From Anaerococcus murdochii (lineage in GTDB: Bacteria; Bacillota; Clostridia; Tissierellales; Peptoniphilaceae): a stretch of DNA of 64,000 nucleotides. The translations under genes and the position numbers were made by a program. Location of the stretch: assembly GCF_019957155.1 (NCBI RefSeq), contig NZ_JAIPME010000002.1:1550001-1614000 (forward strand), written 5' to 3'. The notes under the pieces are model-generated. The model worked only from the letters and a program-made list of their open reading frames with translations, was not told the origin of the DNA and did no database searches. Within the stretch, counting starts at the first letter, position 1. Each line of letters opens with the position of its first letter. Of this stretch, positions 27,258-37,234 are shown piece by piece.

Positions 27258-27701
27258 ATGCACGATTTAATAGAAAGTTTAAGGGACGCTGATTCCGATA
27301 AAAGAATAAATACTCTCAAAGAAATCCTCCAAGATAAAAAAATAAGGGTTTCTCACCAGAGACTTTTGATATTGGACTACCTAATAACCCATCCTATCCA
27401 TCCTACAGCCGACAAGATTTACAAGGACCTTATGGAAAAAGACCCGGTTATTAGTCAGGCAACTGTATATAACAGCTTGAATTTATTCGTATCTCACAAT
27501 CTTGTAAAAGAGTTAGATTTCAATATGGCTTCAAAAAGATACGAATTTAAAAGGCCAAGCCACGGCCATTTTATTTGTGAATCTTGTGGTAAAATCAAGG
27601 ACTTAGAAATCCTTGATATAGAAAAACCACCTATGCTAAAAGATTATACTATAGACACTACTGAAGTAATCTACAGGGGAATATGCCCTGATTGTAAGTA
27701 A
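27258..27701 (+). CDS. fur: Fur-family metal-dependent transcriptional repressor
   Basis: The 147 residues contain an N-terminal winged helix (RVSHQRLLILDYLITHPIHPTADKIYKDL and the recognition helix SQATVYNSLNLFVSHNLVKEL). A dimer/metal domain follows with HGHFICESCGKIKDLE and GICPDCK, two CxxC pairs for structural zinc. The near-perfect Fur box just upstream favours iron-sensing Fur over the peroxide sensor PerR, but the N-terminal arrangement also fits PerR. I chose ATG 27258; GTG 27246 is the alternative. A terminator follows. Confidence 0.85.
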   Translation: MHDLIESLRDADSDKRINTLKEILQDKKIRVSHQRLLILDYLITHPIHPTADKIYKDLMEKDPVISQATVYNSLNLFVSHNLVKELDFNMASKRYEFKRPSHGHFICESCGKIKDLEILDIEKPPMLKDYTIDTTEVIYRGICPDCK

Positions 27702-27708
27702 TAAATTT

Positions 27709-27730
27709 AGCGTTTTTTAACGCTTTTTTT
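27709..27730 (+). terminator. Rho-independent terminator after the Fur-family gene
   Basis: AGCGTT and AACGCT form a 6-bp stem with a TTTT loop, followed by six T. Confidence 0.75.
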
Positions 27731-27750
27731 ATTTGTAGAAAGGAGAAAAA

Positions 27751-28767
27751 ATGAAAAAAATAATATCATACTTACCAGGTCTGACCTTGGCTCTGGTAAT
27801 TGCATATATAGCACAATTTATAGAAAATATCCTACCACAACACGTAATTGGTGGATCAGTAATCGCTTTATTTATAGGAATGTTTTTAAACACAATAATA
27901 GATACAGAAAAAACTCTAAAATCGGGAATTACCTTTACCTCCAAAAGGCTTTTAAAATTTGCTATTATTCTTTTTGGTGCAAGCCTTAATATAAGTATTG
28001 TTTTAAATGTTGGAAAATTATCAATATATGTAATGATATTTACTCTTCTAACATGTTTTGGTGGTGGATATTTTATAGGAAAAGCTTTGGGTCTTAACTG
28101 GAAAATGTCAAACCTTATTTCTGCAGGAACAGGCATTTGCGGAGGTTCTGCCATAGCAGCCATTGCTCCTGTGATTGAAGCAGAAGATACAGATATTGCT
28201 TACGCTATGAGCGCTACATTTTTATTTGATATGTTAATGATAATAGCCTTTCCTATTATGGGTAGGGCAATGGGTCTATCTGACATGGCTTATGGGCTTT
28301 GGACGGGAACAGCTGTAAATGATACATCAAGTGTAGTTGCAGCAGGTTTTGCATATTCGGATGCGGCAGGGGACTTTGCAACTATGGTCAAGCTTACAAG
28401 GACTCTTTCAATTATCCCAGTTGTTTTAATTTTTAGAATGATTCACCATAGGTTAGAAGTAAAGAAAATGGGCCATGAATATGTAGAAAAGAAGTTTACA
28501 ATTTCTTCTATAGTACCATTTTTCATACTCGGTTTTTTAGCTATGGTTATGTTGAATTCCCTTGGATTTATATCAGAAAATTTGTCTATGACTCTAAAGA
28601 CAATTTCAAAATTTTTGATGGTGGCAGCCCTTGCTGCAATCGGATTAAATACCAAATATAGGGATATGAAAAAAGCAGGGATTAATCCTATGATTCACGG
28701 CTTTATAATCTCACTTTTAGTTGTAATTGTAGCAATAGCAGTAATTTATTTTATGGGTTTAGTTTAA
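27751..28767 (+). CDS. YeiH/UPF0324 family membrane transporter
   Basis: Polytopic membrane protein of 338 residues with about ten hydrophobic segments. It belongs to the YeiH family, named in databases as putative sulfate exporters. Recognisable parts are GGSVIALFIGMFLN, LLKFAIILFGASLNISIVLNVG, SAGTGICGGSAIAAIAPVIEA near residue 128 and GTAVNDTSSVVAAGFAYSDAAGDFATMVKLTRTL near 190. AAAGGAG precedes ATG 27751. The true substrate is not known. It stands between two terminators, so it may depend on readthrough from the Fur gene. Confidence 0.85.
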   Translation: MKKIISYLPGLTLALVIAYIAQFIENILPQHVIGGSVIALFIGMFLNTIIDTEKTLKSGITFTSKRLLKFAIILFGASLNISIVLNVGKLSIYVMIFTLLTCFGGGYFIGKALGLNWKMSNLISAGTGICGGSAIAAIAPVIEAEDTDIAYAMSATFLFDMLMIIAFPIMGRAMGLSDMAYGLWTGTAVNDTSSVVAAGFAYSDAAGDFATMVKLTRTLSIIPVVLIFRMIHHRLEVKKMGHEYVEKKFTISSIVPFFILGFLAMVMLNSLGFISENLSMTLKTISKFLMVAALAAIGLNTKYRDMKKAGINPMIHGFIISLLVVIVAIAVIYFMGLV

Positions 28768-28768
28768 T

Positions 28769-28808
28769 AAAAAAAGCAGGTAAGTTTTAAAACTTACCTG
28801 CTTTTTTT
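28769..28808. terminator. Strong bidirectional terminator
   Basis: AGCAGGTAAGTTTT and AAAACTTACCTGCT form a 14-bp perfect palindrome with A-run before and T-run after. It serves the convergent YeiH gene and the metallopeptidase gene. Confidence 0.92.
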
Positions 28809-28811
28809 GAT

Positions 28812-29654
28812 CTAATTTTTCAAATCATTAAAAAACTTCATCGAATGGTCAAAATCGTGGTATTTAAAACCAAGTTCAAAGGCTTCTTTTCTTTGGGCTG
28901 AAGAACCGTGGGTGAAGAAATCAACATTTACATCCATACCTGCCATTTCCTGGATTCTGTCATCTCCTATAGCTGAAGCAGCCCCCATAGCTTCCTCAAT
29001 ATCACCCTCGTCTAAGTATCCCTTTTCTTGGACATAGTAGGCAAAGACCCCTGCGAAATAATCTGCTTGGAGCTCTTGGGCGACAGAGATCTTGTTATAC
29101 TCGGTTTCTGAGAGTTTTTGCCTTAGTTTATTAGTCTGATCTATTATACCGAGTTGGTTTTGAACATGGTGGCCAACTTCGTGGGCAAGAACATAAGCTA
29201 AGGCAAAGTCACCTCCACCTCCGAACCTTGTCTTCATATCGTCATAAAAGCTAACATCGAAATATATTTTCTCGTCAACTGGACAATAGAAGGGACCCAT
29301 CCTAGATTGAGCTATACCACAACCAGTCCTTGTTGTATCTTGATAGAGGGTCATATGTGGTTCCTTGTAGTGGGCGTTTGCTTCATTAAATTTTTCGTGC
29401 CAGACATCCTCGGTATCAGCTAATATTACTGAAAGAAAATCTTCTAGAGTTTCTCTTTGCCTAGAAACTTCCTGGGATTCGATTTGGGTGTTTGGACTAA
29501 TCTGTTGGTTTTGATTTGTAATTACACTTGGATACACACCAAGGAAATACAAGACAAGGATTAACACAATTCCACCTAGACCACCGCCAACAGCTAGGGG
29601 AGCCCTTTGGCCCCTATTAACATTAGAAGATCGCCTTCTATCTTTCCATTTCAT
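28812..29654 (-). CDS. Neutral zinc metallopeptidase, YpfJ family
   Basis: Membrane-anchored protein of 280 residues. A basic, Arg-rich N-terminus (KWKDRRRSSNVNRGQR) precedes one hydrophobic helix (AVGGGLGGIVLILVLYFLGVY). The extracytoplasmic domain carries the zincin motif LAHEVGHHVQNQLG near residue 163, ELQADYFAGVFAYY near 195 and the conserved C-terminal FTHGSSAQRKEAFELG. These define the PF04228-type family of unknown substrate. ATG 29654 follows GGAGG; an in-frame TTG at 29666 is part of that site. Confidence 0.93.
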   Translation of the reverse strand: MKWKDRRRSSNVNRGQRAPLAVGGGLGGIVLILVLYFLGVYPSVITNQNQQISPNTQIESQEVSRQRETLEDFLSVILADTEDVWHEKFNEANAHYKEPHMTLYQDTTRTGCGIAQSRMGPFYCPVDEKIYFDVSFYDDMKTRFGGGGDFALAYVLAHEVGHHVQNQLGIIDQTNKLRQKLSETEYNKISVAQELQADYFAGVFAYYVQEKGYLDEGDIEEAMGAASAIGDDRIQEMAGMDVNVDFFTHGSSAQRKEAFELGFKYHDFDHSMKFFNDLKN

Positions 29655-29787
29655 AAAAACCTCCAAAATCTTTTATTAATATATTGATACCCATAAGAAA
29701 TATTTTTATAATAAAAAATTGATTGGTAAATTAAGGTGAAAAATTATATTGATATAAACAAGGATAGTAAAATAGCGAATAAATAAA

Positions 29788-29817
29788 GCCTATTTTTAGG
29801 CAAGACCTAAAATAGGC
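29788..29817 (-). terminator. Hairpin after tRNA-Thr
   Basis: On the minus strand GCCTATTTTAGG pairs with CCTAAAAATAGGC (one bulge), followed by the T-rich TTTATTTATT. It is the likely terminator of the tRNA transcript. Confidence 0.65.
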
Positions 29818-29824
29818 AAAAAAA

Positions 29825-29900
29825 TGGAGCCGCTTCCCGGAATTGAACCGAGGACCTCTTCCTTACCATGGAAGCGCTCTACCTACTGAGCTAAAGCGGC
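29825..29900 (-). tRNA. tRNA-Thr(GGT)
   Basis: A full 76-nt cloverleaf with encoded CCA. The acceptor stem is GCCGCTT/AAGCGGC, the D arm GCTC/GAGC, the anticodon stem CTTCC/GGAAG with loop ATGGTAA, and the T arm CTCGG/CCGGG with TTCAATT. The anticodon is GGT, which reads ACC and ACT threonine codons. It is divergent from tuf. Confidence 0.97.
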
Positions 29901-30027
29901 ACACTTATAATTATACAAGCTAATAAAATTAATTCAAGTAAATAAAATAAATAAATTTTAACAAATTAATAGAATTTTTTATTATATTATGGTAGAATAA
30001 TGTATATGAGTACATTAGGAGGATTTA

Positions 30028-31224
30028 ATGAGCAAACAAACATTTGAAAGAAGCAAACCACATATTAATATTGGTACCATCGGCCACGTAGACCACGGTA
30101 AAACAACAACAACAGCAGCAATCACACAAGCCCTAAACAAAAAATACGGCACAGGTGAATACATCGACTACGAACACATCGATAAAGCTCCAGAAGAAAG
30201 AGAACGTGGAATCACAATCAACACATCTGTAGTAGAATACGAAACACAAAAAAGACACTACGCACACATCGACGCTCCAGGCCACGCTGACTACGTTAAA
30301 AACATGATTACAGGTGCAGCACAAATGGACGGTGCAATCATCGTAGTATCTGCAGCAGACGGTCCAATGCCACAAACAAGAGAACACATCCTACTAGCAA
30401 GACAGGTAGGTATACCAAAAATCGCAGTATTCTTAAACAAAGAAGACCAAGTAGATGACCCAGAACTAATCGAACTAGTAGAAATGGAAGTAAGAGACCT
30501 ACTAAACGAATACGACTTCGACGGCGACAACTGCCCAGTAGTAGTAGGATCAGCACTAAAATCACTAGAAGAAGGTGGAGAAGGTCCATGGTCAGACAAA
30601 ATCCTAGAACTAATGGACGCCGTAGATGAATACTTCGACATCCCAGAAAGAGACAACGACCAACCATTCCTAATGCCAGTAGAAGACGTAATGACAATCT
30701 CAGGACGTGGAACAGTAGCAACAGGAAGAGTAGAAAAAGGAACATTAAAAGTAGGTGACACAGTAGAAATCGTAGGCCTAACAGAAAAGACATCTCAAGC
30801 AGTAGTAACAGGTGTAGAAATGTTCCACAAACAACTAGAACAAGCTGAATCAGGCGACAACGTAGGAGTTCTTTTAAGAGGCGTTCAAAGAAACGAAATC
30901 TCAAGAGGACAAGTACTAGCAAAACCAGGTTCAGTACACCCACACACAGAATTCGAAGGTCAAGTATACGTACTAACCAAAGAAGAAGGTGGACGTCATA
31001 CTCCATTCTTCTCAGGCTACAGACCACAATTCTTCTTCAGAACAACAGATGTTACAGGTGACATCCAACTAGAAGACGGAGTAGAAATGGTAATGCCAGG
31101 AGACAACGCAACATTCAAAATCACACTTCAAAAGCCAATCGCCCTAGAAGAAGGACTAAGATTCGCTGTACGTGAAGGTGGTAGAACAGTAGCATCAGGA
31201 GTTGTTTCTAAAATCGTTAAATAA
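30028..31224 (+). CDS. tuf: Elongation factor Tu
   Basis: GTPase that brings aminoacyl-tRNA to the ribosome, 398 residues. G1 is [13 protein letters not shown], the switch region is [15 protein letters not shown]3 DAPGHADY and G4 NKEDQVDD. The G4 motif normally reads NKCD; here it is NKED. Codon choice is extremely narrow (ACA, GTA, CTA, AGA), as expected for a very highly expressed gene. AGGAGG precedes ATG 30028. It stands alone, without fusA or rpsJ neighbours. Confidence 0.98.
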   Translation: MSKQTFERSKPHINIGTIGHVDHGKTTTTAAITQALNKKYGTGEYIDYEHIDKAPEERERGITINTSVVEYETQKRHYAHIDAPGHADYVKNMITGAAQMDGAIIVVSAADGPMPQTREHILLARQVGIPKIAVFLNKEDQVDDPELIELVEMEVRDLLNEYDFDGDNCPVVVGSALKSLEEGGEGPWSDKILELMDAVDEYFDIPERDNDQPFLMPVEDVMTISGRGTVATGRVEKGTLKVGDTVEIVGLTEKTSQAVVTGVEMFHKQLEQAESGDNVGVLLRGVQRNEISRGQVLAKPGSVHPHTEFEGQVYVLTKEEGGRHTPFFSGYRPQFFFRTTDVTGDIQLEDGVEMVMPGDNATFKITLQKPIALEEGLRFAVREGGRTVASGVVSKIVK

Positions 31225-31262
31225 TCTAATTTAGATTATTCATCACAAAAAAACAATAAAGA

Positions 31263-31288
31263 AAAAAGCGGGCCTGGCTCGCTTTTTT
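31263..31288 (+). terminator. Rho-independent terminator after tuf
   Basis: AAGCGG and TCGCTT flank CCTGG-containing bases and form a G+C-rich stem with A-run before and T-run after. Confidence 0.85.
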
Positions 31289-31302
31289 GTTTAGGAGAAG
31301 CT

Positions 31303-32589
31303 ATGTTTAAGAAAAAAACTTTTCTTGGTATTTTTTTGATATGTATTTTAATTTTTGCTGGTTGTGCCAAAAAAAATAAAGTCGCAGAAAATGATAAGTT
31401 AAAAGAGGCGCTTGAGAGCAGTGAAAATATTGAAAAGAAGATATCGAAAAAGAAAAAGCCGACGAAAAATAAAATAGGAGTTCCCTATGAAATAGGGGTT
31501 ACACCAGATGATTACAATATGGACTATGATACTTCAAGACTCTTATCTTTAGAGGATAAGAAGAGTAAGTATTACCCAAAAGACGGAGTTAGAGGCCTTT
31601 ATTTTAATTCTGGTTCTATAAATAATCCGGAAGTTTACGATAGGATTGTAGGATTGATTGAGAATTCTAATCTTAATGCGGTTGTTATCGACGTTAAGGA
31701 CGACTGGGGCAATATTACTGTAAACTTTGATACAGATAATGAGGATATCCAGTATGCCAATACAAAACTTCTAGATGCTGAAAGTTTGATTTCAGATCTT
31801 CATTCCAGAGGAATTTATGTTATAGGCAGAATTACAACTTTTAAAGATTCTATTATTACAAAAAAACATCCTGAATGGGGTTTTACTAGAGATGATGGAA
31901 GTCTTTGGGCCAACGGTCGTGGGGAAGTATTTATGAATCCTTTCTTAAAGGAAGTTCAAGATTACAACATTGAAATTGGTGAACTTGCAGCTGAAGCTGG
32001 TTTTGATGAAATTCAATACGACTATGTTAGATTTGCTGAAGGTTTTGAAACTTTTGGTGATACTCTTTCTTATTCTAGGGGTGAGTATGAAAACAAACCT
32101 ATGGATGAAGGAGATAAGAGGGTTTCAGCTATTACTGGCTATGTAAGAAAAGCGCGTGAATCAATTTCAGCCTACGGTCTTCCTGTAGCTATAGATGTCT
32201 TTGGTTATGCCCTACAGGCAGGACGTGCAAGCGGTATAGGCCAAGATTTTTCGGAAATTTCCAATGAAGCTGATATAATGTGCTCCATGATTTACCCATC
32301 TCACTGGGGTCCTTATTCCTTTGACATAGAAAAGCCAGACCTTGAGCCTTATGAGCTCGTAACAAGATACCTAAAAGAAGAACAGGCTATTTTTAAAGAT
32401 CTAGAACACAAACCGCAGTCTCGTCCTTGGATTCAGGATTTTACAGCTTCCTGGATTGGTGAAGGCAATTGGATGGTTTATGATGCTGATGCAGTTCAAG
32501 CTCAGGTGGATGCAATATATGAGTCAGGCCAGAGAGAATATTTAATATGGAACGCAACCAATACTTATTCCGAAGGTGTTGATTATTAA
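31303..32589 (+). CDS. Lipoprotein with DUF4015 (putative glycoside hydrolase-like) domain
   Basis: The protein has 428 residues. The lipoprotein signal ends in lipobox FAGC (Cys about 21), so it should be surface-anchored. A Lys-rich linker (KKISKKKKPTKNK) precedes the DUF4015 domain that starts near residue 90 with VRGLYFNSGSINNPEVYDRIVGLI. The domain includes AVVIDVKDDWGN, GIYVIGRITTFKD, DEIQYDYVRFAE with acidic residues at the barrel mouth, and CSMIYPSHWGPYSF. The fold is TIM-barrel-like by family; no enzyme activity is established. It stands between two terminators. Confidence 0.88.
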   Translation: MFKKKTFLGIFLICILIFAGCAKKNKVAENDKLKEALESSENIEKKISKKKKPTKNKIGVPYEIGVTPDDYNMDYDTSRLLSLEDKKSKYYPKDGVRGLYFNSGSINNPEVYDRIVGLIENSNLNAVVIDVKDDWGNITVNFDTDNEDIQYANTKLLDAESLISDLHSRGIYVIGRITTFKDSIITKKHPEWGFTRDDGSLWANGRGEVFMNPFLKEVQDYNIEIGELAAEAGFDEIQYDYVRFAEGFETFGDTLSYSRGEYENKPMDEGDKRVSAITGYVRKARESISAYGLPVAIDVFGYALQAGRASGIGQDFSEISNEADIMCSMIYPSHWGPYSFDIEKPDLEPYELVTRYLKEEQAIFKDLEHKPQSRPWIQDFTASWIGEGNWMVYDADAVQAQVDAIYESGQREYLIWNATNTYSEGVDY

Positions 32590-32592
32590 AAA

Positions 32593-32614
32593 GCAGGGGA
32601 GACCCTGTTTTTTT
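32593..32614 (+). terminator. Rho-independent terminator after the DUF4015 lipoprotein gene
   Basis: CAGGG and CCCTG pair around GAGA, followed by seven T. Confidence 0.8.
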
Positions 32615-32617
32615 AGT

Positions 32618-32652
32618 ATAAAAAAACAGAGCAAGTTGCATCACTTGCTCTG
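32618..32652 (-). terminator. Terminator of the AraC-family gene
   Basis: CAGAGCAAGT and ACTTGCTCTG form a 10-bp perfect stem with a 6-base loop. On the minus strand seven T follow. Confidence 0.85.
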
Positions 32653-32685
32653 GTACAAAATTAATTTTCAGTTTATTTTTATGGT

Positions 32686-33534
32686 TTATAATCTGTGTTT
32701 TCTCCTAAATTGAGAAGGAGTTTGGCCTACTTTTTTCTTGAAAACTTGGTTAAAGTAGGATTGTGAATTAAAACCTACAAGGGCAGAAATTTCCTCCATG
32801 GTGTGGTTGGTTGAAATTAATAAGTTTTTGGAAATTTCTATTCTTTTTAAAATTAAATATTCTATCGGAGTTATCCTGTAGGATTGTTTGAATTCTGAAA
32901 TGAGGTGGAATTTATTCATATAGGCCATTGATGATAGGTCTTCAAGCTTTATGTCTTCATTATAGTTTGTATCAATATATGATTTTATATAATCTATCTG
33001 TCTATTAATTTTTTTATCGTGTTTGACTGTGATAGATTTTCTGTATTTTCTTAGAAGGTTGATTACAAGGGTGGATGCAACTGCATTTGCTAGGCTATTT
33101 GAGAAGATGTCATTTCCCTTGTATTCATTATAAATATCTTCAAAATAATCTTCAAACTTAAGACTTTTATCCCTATTATCTATATGAAAATAATTAATTG
33201 CTTTCGCAGCATCATCCACAAGTCCTGCTATGGATATAGATTCGATACCAAAGCCAAAATATTTTATATTAGCAATATCCTTATCGAGATACATTGTATG
33301 ACCGATGTTTGAATTTATGATTATTAGGTCTCCAGCATGAACTTCTACCATCTCACTTTCTATAGATAGTTTTCCAAATCCTTCTGCTAGGTAATAAAAA
33401 TAGGTAAAAGGATGAAATTGAATCCTGTTAGAAACTTTTTGATTATAGGTATTTTTTTGAGCATCAAGTATTTTTACATCCAAATTATTTAGACTATTTT
33501 CTTCTTCTAATATTTGATCATTATTATTTTCCAT
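32686..33534 (-). CDS. AraC-family transcriptional regulator
   Basis: The 282 residues carry an N-terminal cupin-type ligand domain (FHPFTYFYYLAEGFGKLSIESEMVEVHAGDLIIINSN). Two helix-turn-helix motifs follow in the last 100 residues: LEDLSSMAYMNKFHLISEFKQSYRITPIEYLILKRI and MEEISALVGFNSQSYFNQVFKKKVGQTPSQFRRKHR. The cupin type usually senses sugars or related small molecules. It is monocistronic, with its own terminator, and no clear target gene lies beside it, so its ligand is unknown. Confidence 0.9.
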   Translation of the reverse strand: MENNNDQILEEENSLNNLDVKILDAQKNTYNQKVSNRIQFHPFTYFYYLAEGFGKLSIESEMVEVHAGDLIIINSNIGHTMYLDKDIANIKYFGFGIESISIAGLVDDAAKAINYFHIDNRDKSLKFEDYFEDIYNEYKGNDIFSNSLANAVASTLVINLLRKYRKSITVKHDKKINRQIDYIKSYIDTNYNEDIKLEDLSSMAYMNKFHLISEFKQSYRITPIEYLILKRIEISKNLLISTNHTMEEISALVGFNSQSYFNQVFKKKVGQTPSQFRRKHRL

Positions 33535-33736
33535 TTTTATCCTCTAAATTTTTTACTAAGCTCGTTTTCCTTATAAATAAATTTATAAGTATATTATACT
33601 ATAAAATTTAGAGAATTTTAAGACAAATATGAAATAATTTAAAATATTTTTATAAAAAATTTGGGCTAAATATTATTTATATTTTAAAGCTAGAATCTTA
33701 AAATTTTTGGGTATCATATATTAAAGACTTTGTCAA

Positions 33737-33764
33737 TTGATAATAAGTGCAAGAAAAGTATAAT
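33737..33764 (+). promoter_or_regulatory. Promoter of the dnaG-rpoD operon
   Basis: TTGATA (33737-33742) and TATAAT (33759-33764) are 16 bases apart. The expected start is about 10 bases before ATG 33781, so the 5' leader is very short but still includes GAGAAG. Confidence 0.65.
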
Positions 33765-33780
33765 TTGACTAGGTGAGAAG

Positions 33781-35448
33781 ATGAGATTAATATCAGATGA
33801 TATGATAAATCAAATAAAAGAAAATTCTGACATAGTAGATATAATTAGTGAATATGTCGATCTTAAAAAGGCAGGTTCGTCTTTTAAGGGCTTATGTCCA
33901 TTTCATAATGAGAAGACCCCATCTTTTACAGTAGATAGGAAGAAACAATTATTCCACTGTTTCGGGTGCGGAGCAGGTGGTGACGTTGTTTCTTTTATAA
34001 TGCAAAAAGAAGGTTTGTCTTACCCGGATAGTTTAAAATATCTTGCTCAAAAGGCTGGGATAAACTTAGTTTTCAATGAAAGTCCTGGAATGAGTGAAAA
34101 AAGAAAAAGACTTTATGAAATAAACAAAGACATAATGATGTATTTCTATAAGAATCTTTTGACAAATAAAGCTCCTCAAGATTATCTTCTTAAAAGAGGA
34201 CTTAGAAGCAATATAGTAAATACTTTTATGCTTGGATTTGCCAAAGATAGTTGGGATGACTTATTAAATTTTGCTAGGTCAAATGATATAAAGGAAGAAG
34301 ACCTTCTTGAACTTGGGCTAATTGCTAAGTCTAAAAATGGAAATTTTTATGACAAGTATAGGAATAGGTTAATTTTCCCAATAATTGATACCTATGGCAG
34401 GATAATTGGTTTTGGGGGTAGGGCTATTGATAATACTATGCCAAAATACCTAAATTCACCAGAATCAGAAGTTTTCAAAAAAAGATACAATCTATATGGA
34501 CTTAATATTTTCAAAAAGCAAAGTAAAAGAGATTTAATCCTTGTTGAAGGCTATATGGATGTAATTGCCCTAAATAACAATGGAATTGATATAGCGGTTG
34601 CAAGCCTTGGTACTGCCTTTACAGTAGATCAAGCAAAACTTGCTAAAAGATATGCTGATAATATTTATATTTGTTATGATTCTGATTCGGCAGGTATAAA
34701 AGCTACAAAAAGAGCTATAGAAATATTTAAAGAAGCTGAAATTGGGGTAAATATAATTGAGCTTGGTCAAGGCCTTGATCCAGATGAGTATGTCAAAAAG
34801 TATGGCAAAGAAGCTTTTGAAAAGAAAATAGATGAGGCTCTTGATGAGTACAATTATGCTTATGAACAGATCTTAAATGGCTATTCTGAAGCAAATGAAA
34901 ACGAAAAACTTGAAAAATTGAATTTATTTATTGGGTTCTTAGCTTCTATTAAACAAGATTTAACCAGAGAAATTTTTATAAATAAGGTTTCATCTTTGTT
35001 TGATATAGACAAACAAACTTTAAAAGGCGCCATTTCAAAGTATAATAACAAGCATCACCAAGAAAAAATAAATAAAGATAATTTTACCGAGCCAAATATA
35101 GTTATAGAAGAGAAAAAGACCGATATTAGTGCTCATGAACTTGAAATTTTAAGACTTATCTTTAATCAGCTTGAAGATTATAAAGTAAATGCAGATTATT
35201 TTGATAAGTATTTGATAAATCCGAAGGCTCTTAATTTTAAAGATTTTCTTATTAATAAAGAAGTAAGTAAATTTGATAAGGCCGATGGAGATTATAGATA
35301 CATGCTAGACTACGTCATGGATGATAAAAATCCAATAGTGGTTAGCGAATTAAAGGATAAGATTAACCTATATGAAAGACTTAAAAAGAGAAATAATCTC
35401 AGAAATAAGTCTATAAATGCTAAGGGGAGAGATAATGAACAGCGATGA
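33781..35448 (+). CDS. dnaG: DNA primase DnaG
   Basis: Makes RNA primers for replication. The 555 residues include the N-terminal zinc-binding CHC2 domain ([30 protein letters not shown], about 38-68). The catalytic core has [19 protein letters not shown] and the TOPRIM strand [12 protein letters not shown] near residue 256 with [11 protein letters not shown] near 296. The C-terminal helicase-binding part is short and divergent, making it a little shorter than the usual 590-620 residues. The end overlaps rpoD by 14 bases. Confidence 0.96.
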   Translation: MRLISDDMINQIKENSDIVDIISEYVDLKKAGSSFKGLCPFHNEKTPSFTVDRKKQLFHCFGCGAGGDVVSFIMQKEGLSYPDSLKYLAQKAGINLVFNESPGMSEKRKRLYEINKDIMMYFYKNLLTNKAPQDYLLKRGLRSNIVNTFMLGFAKDSWDDLLNFARSNDIKEEDLLELGLIAKSKNGNFYDKYRNRLIFPIIDTYGRIIGFGGRAIDNTMPKYLNSPESEVFKKRYNLYGLNIFKKQSKRDLILVEGYMDVIALNNNGIDIAVASLGTAFTVDQAKLAKRYADNIYICYDSDSAGIKATKRAIEIFKEAEIGVNIIELGQGLDPDEYVKKYGKEAFEKKIDEALDEYNYAYEQILNGYSEANENEKLEKLNLFIGFLASIKQDLTREIFINKVSSLFDIDKQTLKGAISKYNNKHHQEKINKDNFTEPNIVIEEKKTDISAHELEILRLIFNQLEDYKVNADYFDKYLINPKALNFKDFLINKEVSKFDKADGDYRYMLDYVMDDKNPIVVSELKDKINLYERLKKRNNLRNKSINAKGRDNEQR

Positions 35449-37234
35449 TAGTAAATTGCTCGAAGATGATGTTCTAGACGAAATCATTGAAGAGTTTGAG
35501 TCCATAAGTGAAAGTCAAGATGGGATGATCACTTATAGTCAAATTTTTAATTTTGATGATTTTAGGGACATCGACAAGGAAAGTCAAAAGCTAATTCTTG
35601 CTAAGATCACTGCTTCAGGTATAGAAATTGTTGAAAAATCTGAAACAGAACTTGATCAAGAGGAAGAAGTCGAAGACGATATTGAAGAAGAAGAGCAAGA
35701 AGACGAAATTGACGAACAAGAGTTGGAAAAAGAAATAGATAAGTCTGTCGATAATCTAGCTGGCATTAAGCTTGATGATCCAGTTAAAATGTACCTTAAA
35801 GAAATAGGTAAGGTCGACTTACTTACAGCTACTGAAGAAATTATCCTAGCTAGACGTATGGAAGCTGGAGAAATAGCCCATAAGTCTATGCATGGATATA
35901 AATTTAATAAGCAAAATAAAAATAAACTTGCAAATGACGTGTTTTTCGGTGACTTAGCAAGGGTTTTGGAAAATGCAAATAAGTCTTTACAAAATAAAGA
36001 AAATTTAAGTGATGAAACCATAAAAGATCTGGATGGGCTTGTTAATATGGGGTCCTTATTTAAACAAGTAATGGAAGATGATCTTGACAAGGACCAGTTA
36101 GAACAACTAAATGCAAAGATAATTATTTGCAATATTGCTCAGAATTCAATAGACGATGGCCTATCAAGGAAAGATGCAAACATTCTTTGCGACCTTTTCG
36201 ATTCCTTTGACCACATGCTTAAAATAATCGAAAATGACGAAGTTGTTAGCATGGTTTATTCATCTTTTAATGATCTACTAAAGAAGGCTGCCAATAAGGA
36301 TGCAATAAAGACAAATGATCAGATGATTATTGATAATCTTTTAAAAACATCAGAATTTGCAGCGGAAATTAAGAATAAAAAGGTCATATCCGATGATGAA
36401 GCTGCCTACCTAGCTTATATAATTGAACAGAGAAATATGTCTTTAAAGATGTTAAATAAGGAAGAATTTACAGACGAAGAGCTTAATAAACTTAAGATAG
36501 ATATAATAAAATCACAAAGGGCTAAGGAAAAGCTTGCTGAAACTAACCTCAGGCTTGTAGTTTCTATTGCAAAAAAATATGTTGGACGTGGCATGAGCTT
36601 TCTAGACCTAATCCAAGAAGGAAATATGGGGTTAATGAAGGCTGTTGATAAATATGATTACAACAGAGGATTTAAGTTTTCAACCTATGCTACTTGGTGG
36701 ATTAGGCAGGCTATAACCCGTGCTATTGCTGACCAGGCAAGGACAATTAGGATTCCTGTTCATATGGTAGAAACAATTAATAAACTTGTCAGAATTCAAA
36801 GACAGCTCGTTCAAGATCTAGGACGTGACCCGTCCAATGAAGAAATTGCAGACATAATGGGTATCGAAGTTGAAAAGGTATCTGAAATTAGGAAAATTGC
36901 TCAAGAACCAGTAAGTCTTGAAACACCAATCGGTGAAGAAGAAGACAGCCATCTGGGAGATTTTATAGAAGATGATACAGCTATAGATCCAGGCGAGGCT
37001 GCTAACTATACAATGTTAAGAGAGCAATTAAACGATGTTTTATCTTGCCTTGGAGCTAGGGAAAAGCGTGTTCTACAATTAAGATTTGGACTAATAGACG
37101 GCACTCCACGTACCTTAGAAGAGGTAGGCAAGGAATTTGATGTAACTAGGGAGAGAATTAGGCAAATTGAGGCTAAGGCCCTAAGGAAACTAAAATCTCC
37201 AAATAAAAGTGAATTATTGAAAGATTTTTTATAA
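35435..37234 (+). CDS. rpoD: RNA polymerase housekeeping sigma factor RpoD (SigA) with large insertion
   Basis: Primary sigma factor, 599 residues, far longer than the roughly 370 of B. subtilis SigA. In order it has a weak region 1.1, a very acidic stretch ([19 protein letters not shown]), region 1.2 ([22 protein letters not shown], about 115-140) and an insertion of about 215 residues (about 147-362). Regions 2-4 follow: [41 protein letters not shown], and the DNA-binding end [29 protein letters not shown] 35435 follows AAGGGGAGA; an in-frame ATG at 35417 precedes that site. It follows dnaG as in other Firmicutes. Confidence 0.96.
   Translation: MNSDDSKLLEDDVLDEIIEEFESISESQDGMITYSQIFNFDDFRDIDKESQKLILAKITASGIEIVEKSETELDQEEEVEDDIEEEEQEDEIDEQELEKEIDKSVDNLAGIKLDDPVKMYLKEIGKVDLLTATEEIILARRMEAGEIAHKSMHGYKFNKQNKNKLANDVFFGDLARVLENANKSLQNKENLSDETIKDLDGLVNMGSLFKQVMEDDLDKDQLEQLNAKIIICNIAQNSIDDGLSRKDANILCDLFDSFDHMLKIIENDEVVSMVYSSFNDLLKKAANKDAIKTNDQMIIDNLLKTSEFAAEIKNKKVISDDEAAYLAYIIEQRNMSLKMLNKEEFTDEELNKLKIDIIKSQRAKEKLAETNLRLVVSIAKKYVGRGMSFLDLIQEGNMGLMKAVDKYDYNRGFKFSTYATWWIRQAITRAIADQARTIRIPVHMVETINKLVRIQRQLVQDLGRDPSNEEIADIMGIEVEKVSEIRKIAQEPVSLETPIGEEEDSHLGDFIEDDTAIDPGEAANYTMLREQLNDVLSCLGAREKRVLQLRFGLIDGTPRTLEEVGKEFDVTRERIRQIEAKALRKLKSPNKSELLKDFL

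Noticed and set aside
30291-31027. Long open frames on the strand opposite tuf
   Set aside because: They are shadows of tuf's narrow codon use. Their translations are Leu/Ser/Val-rich low-complexity proteins without any family.
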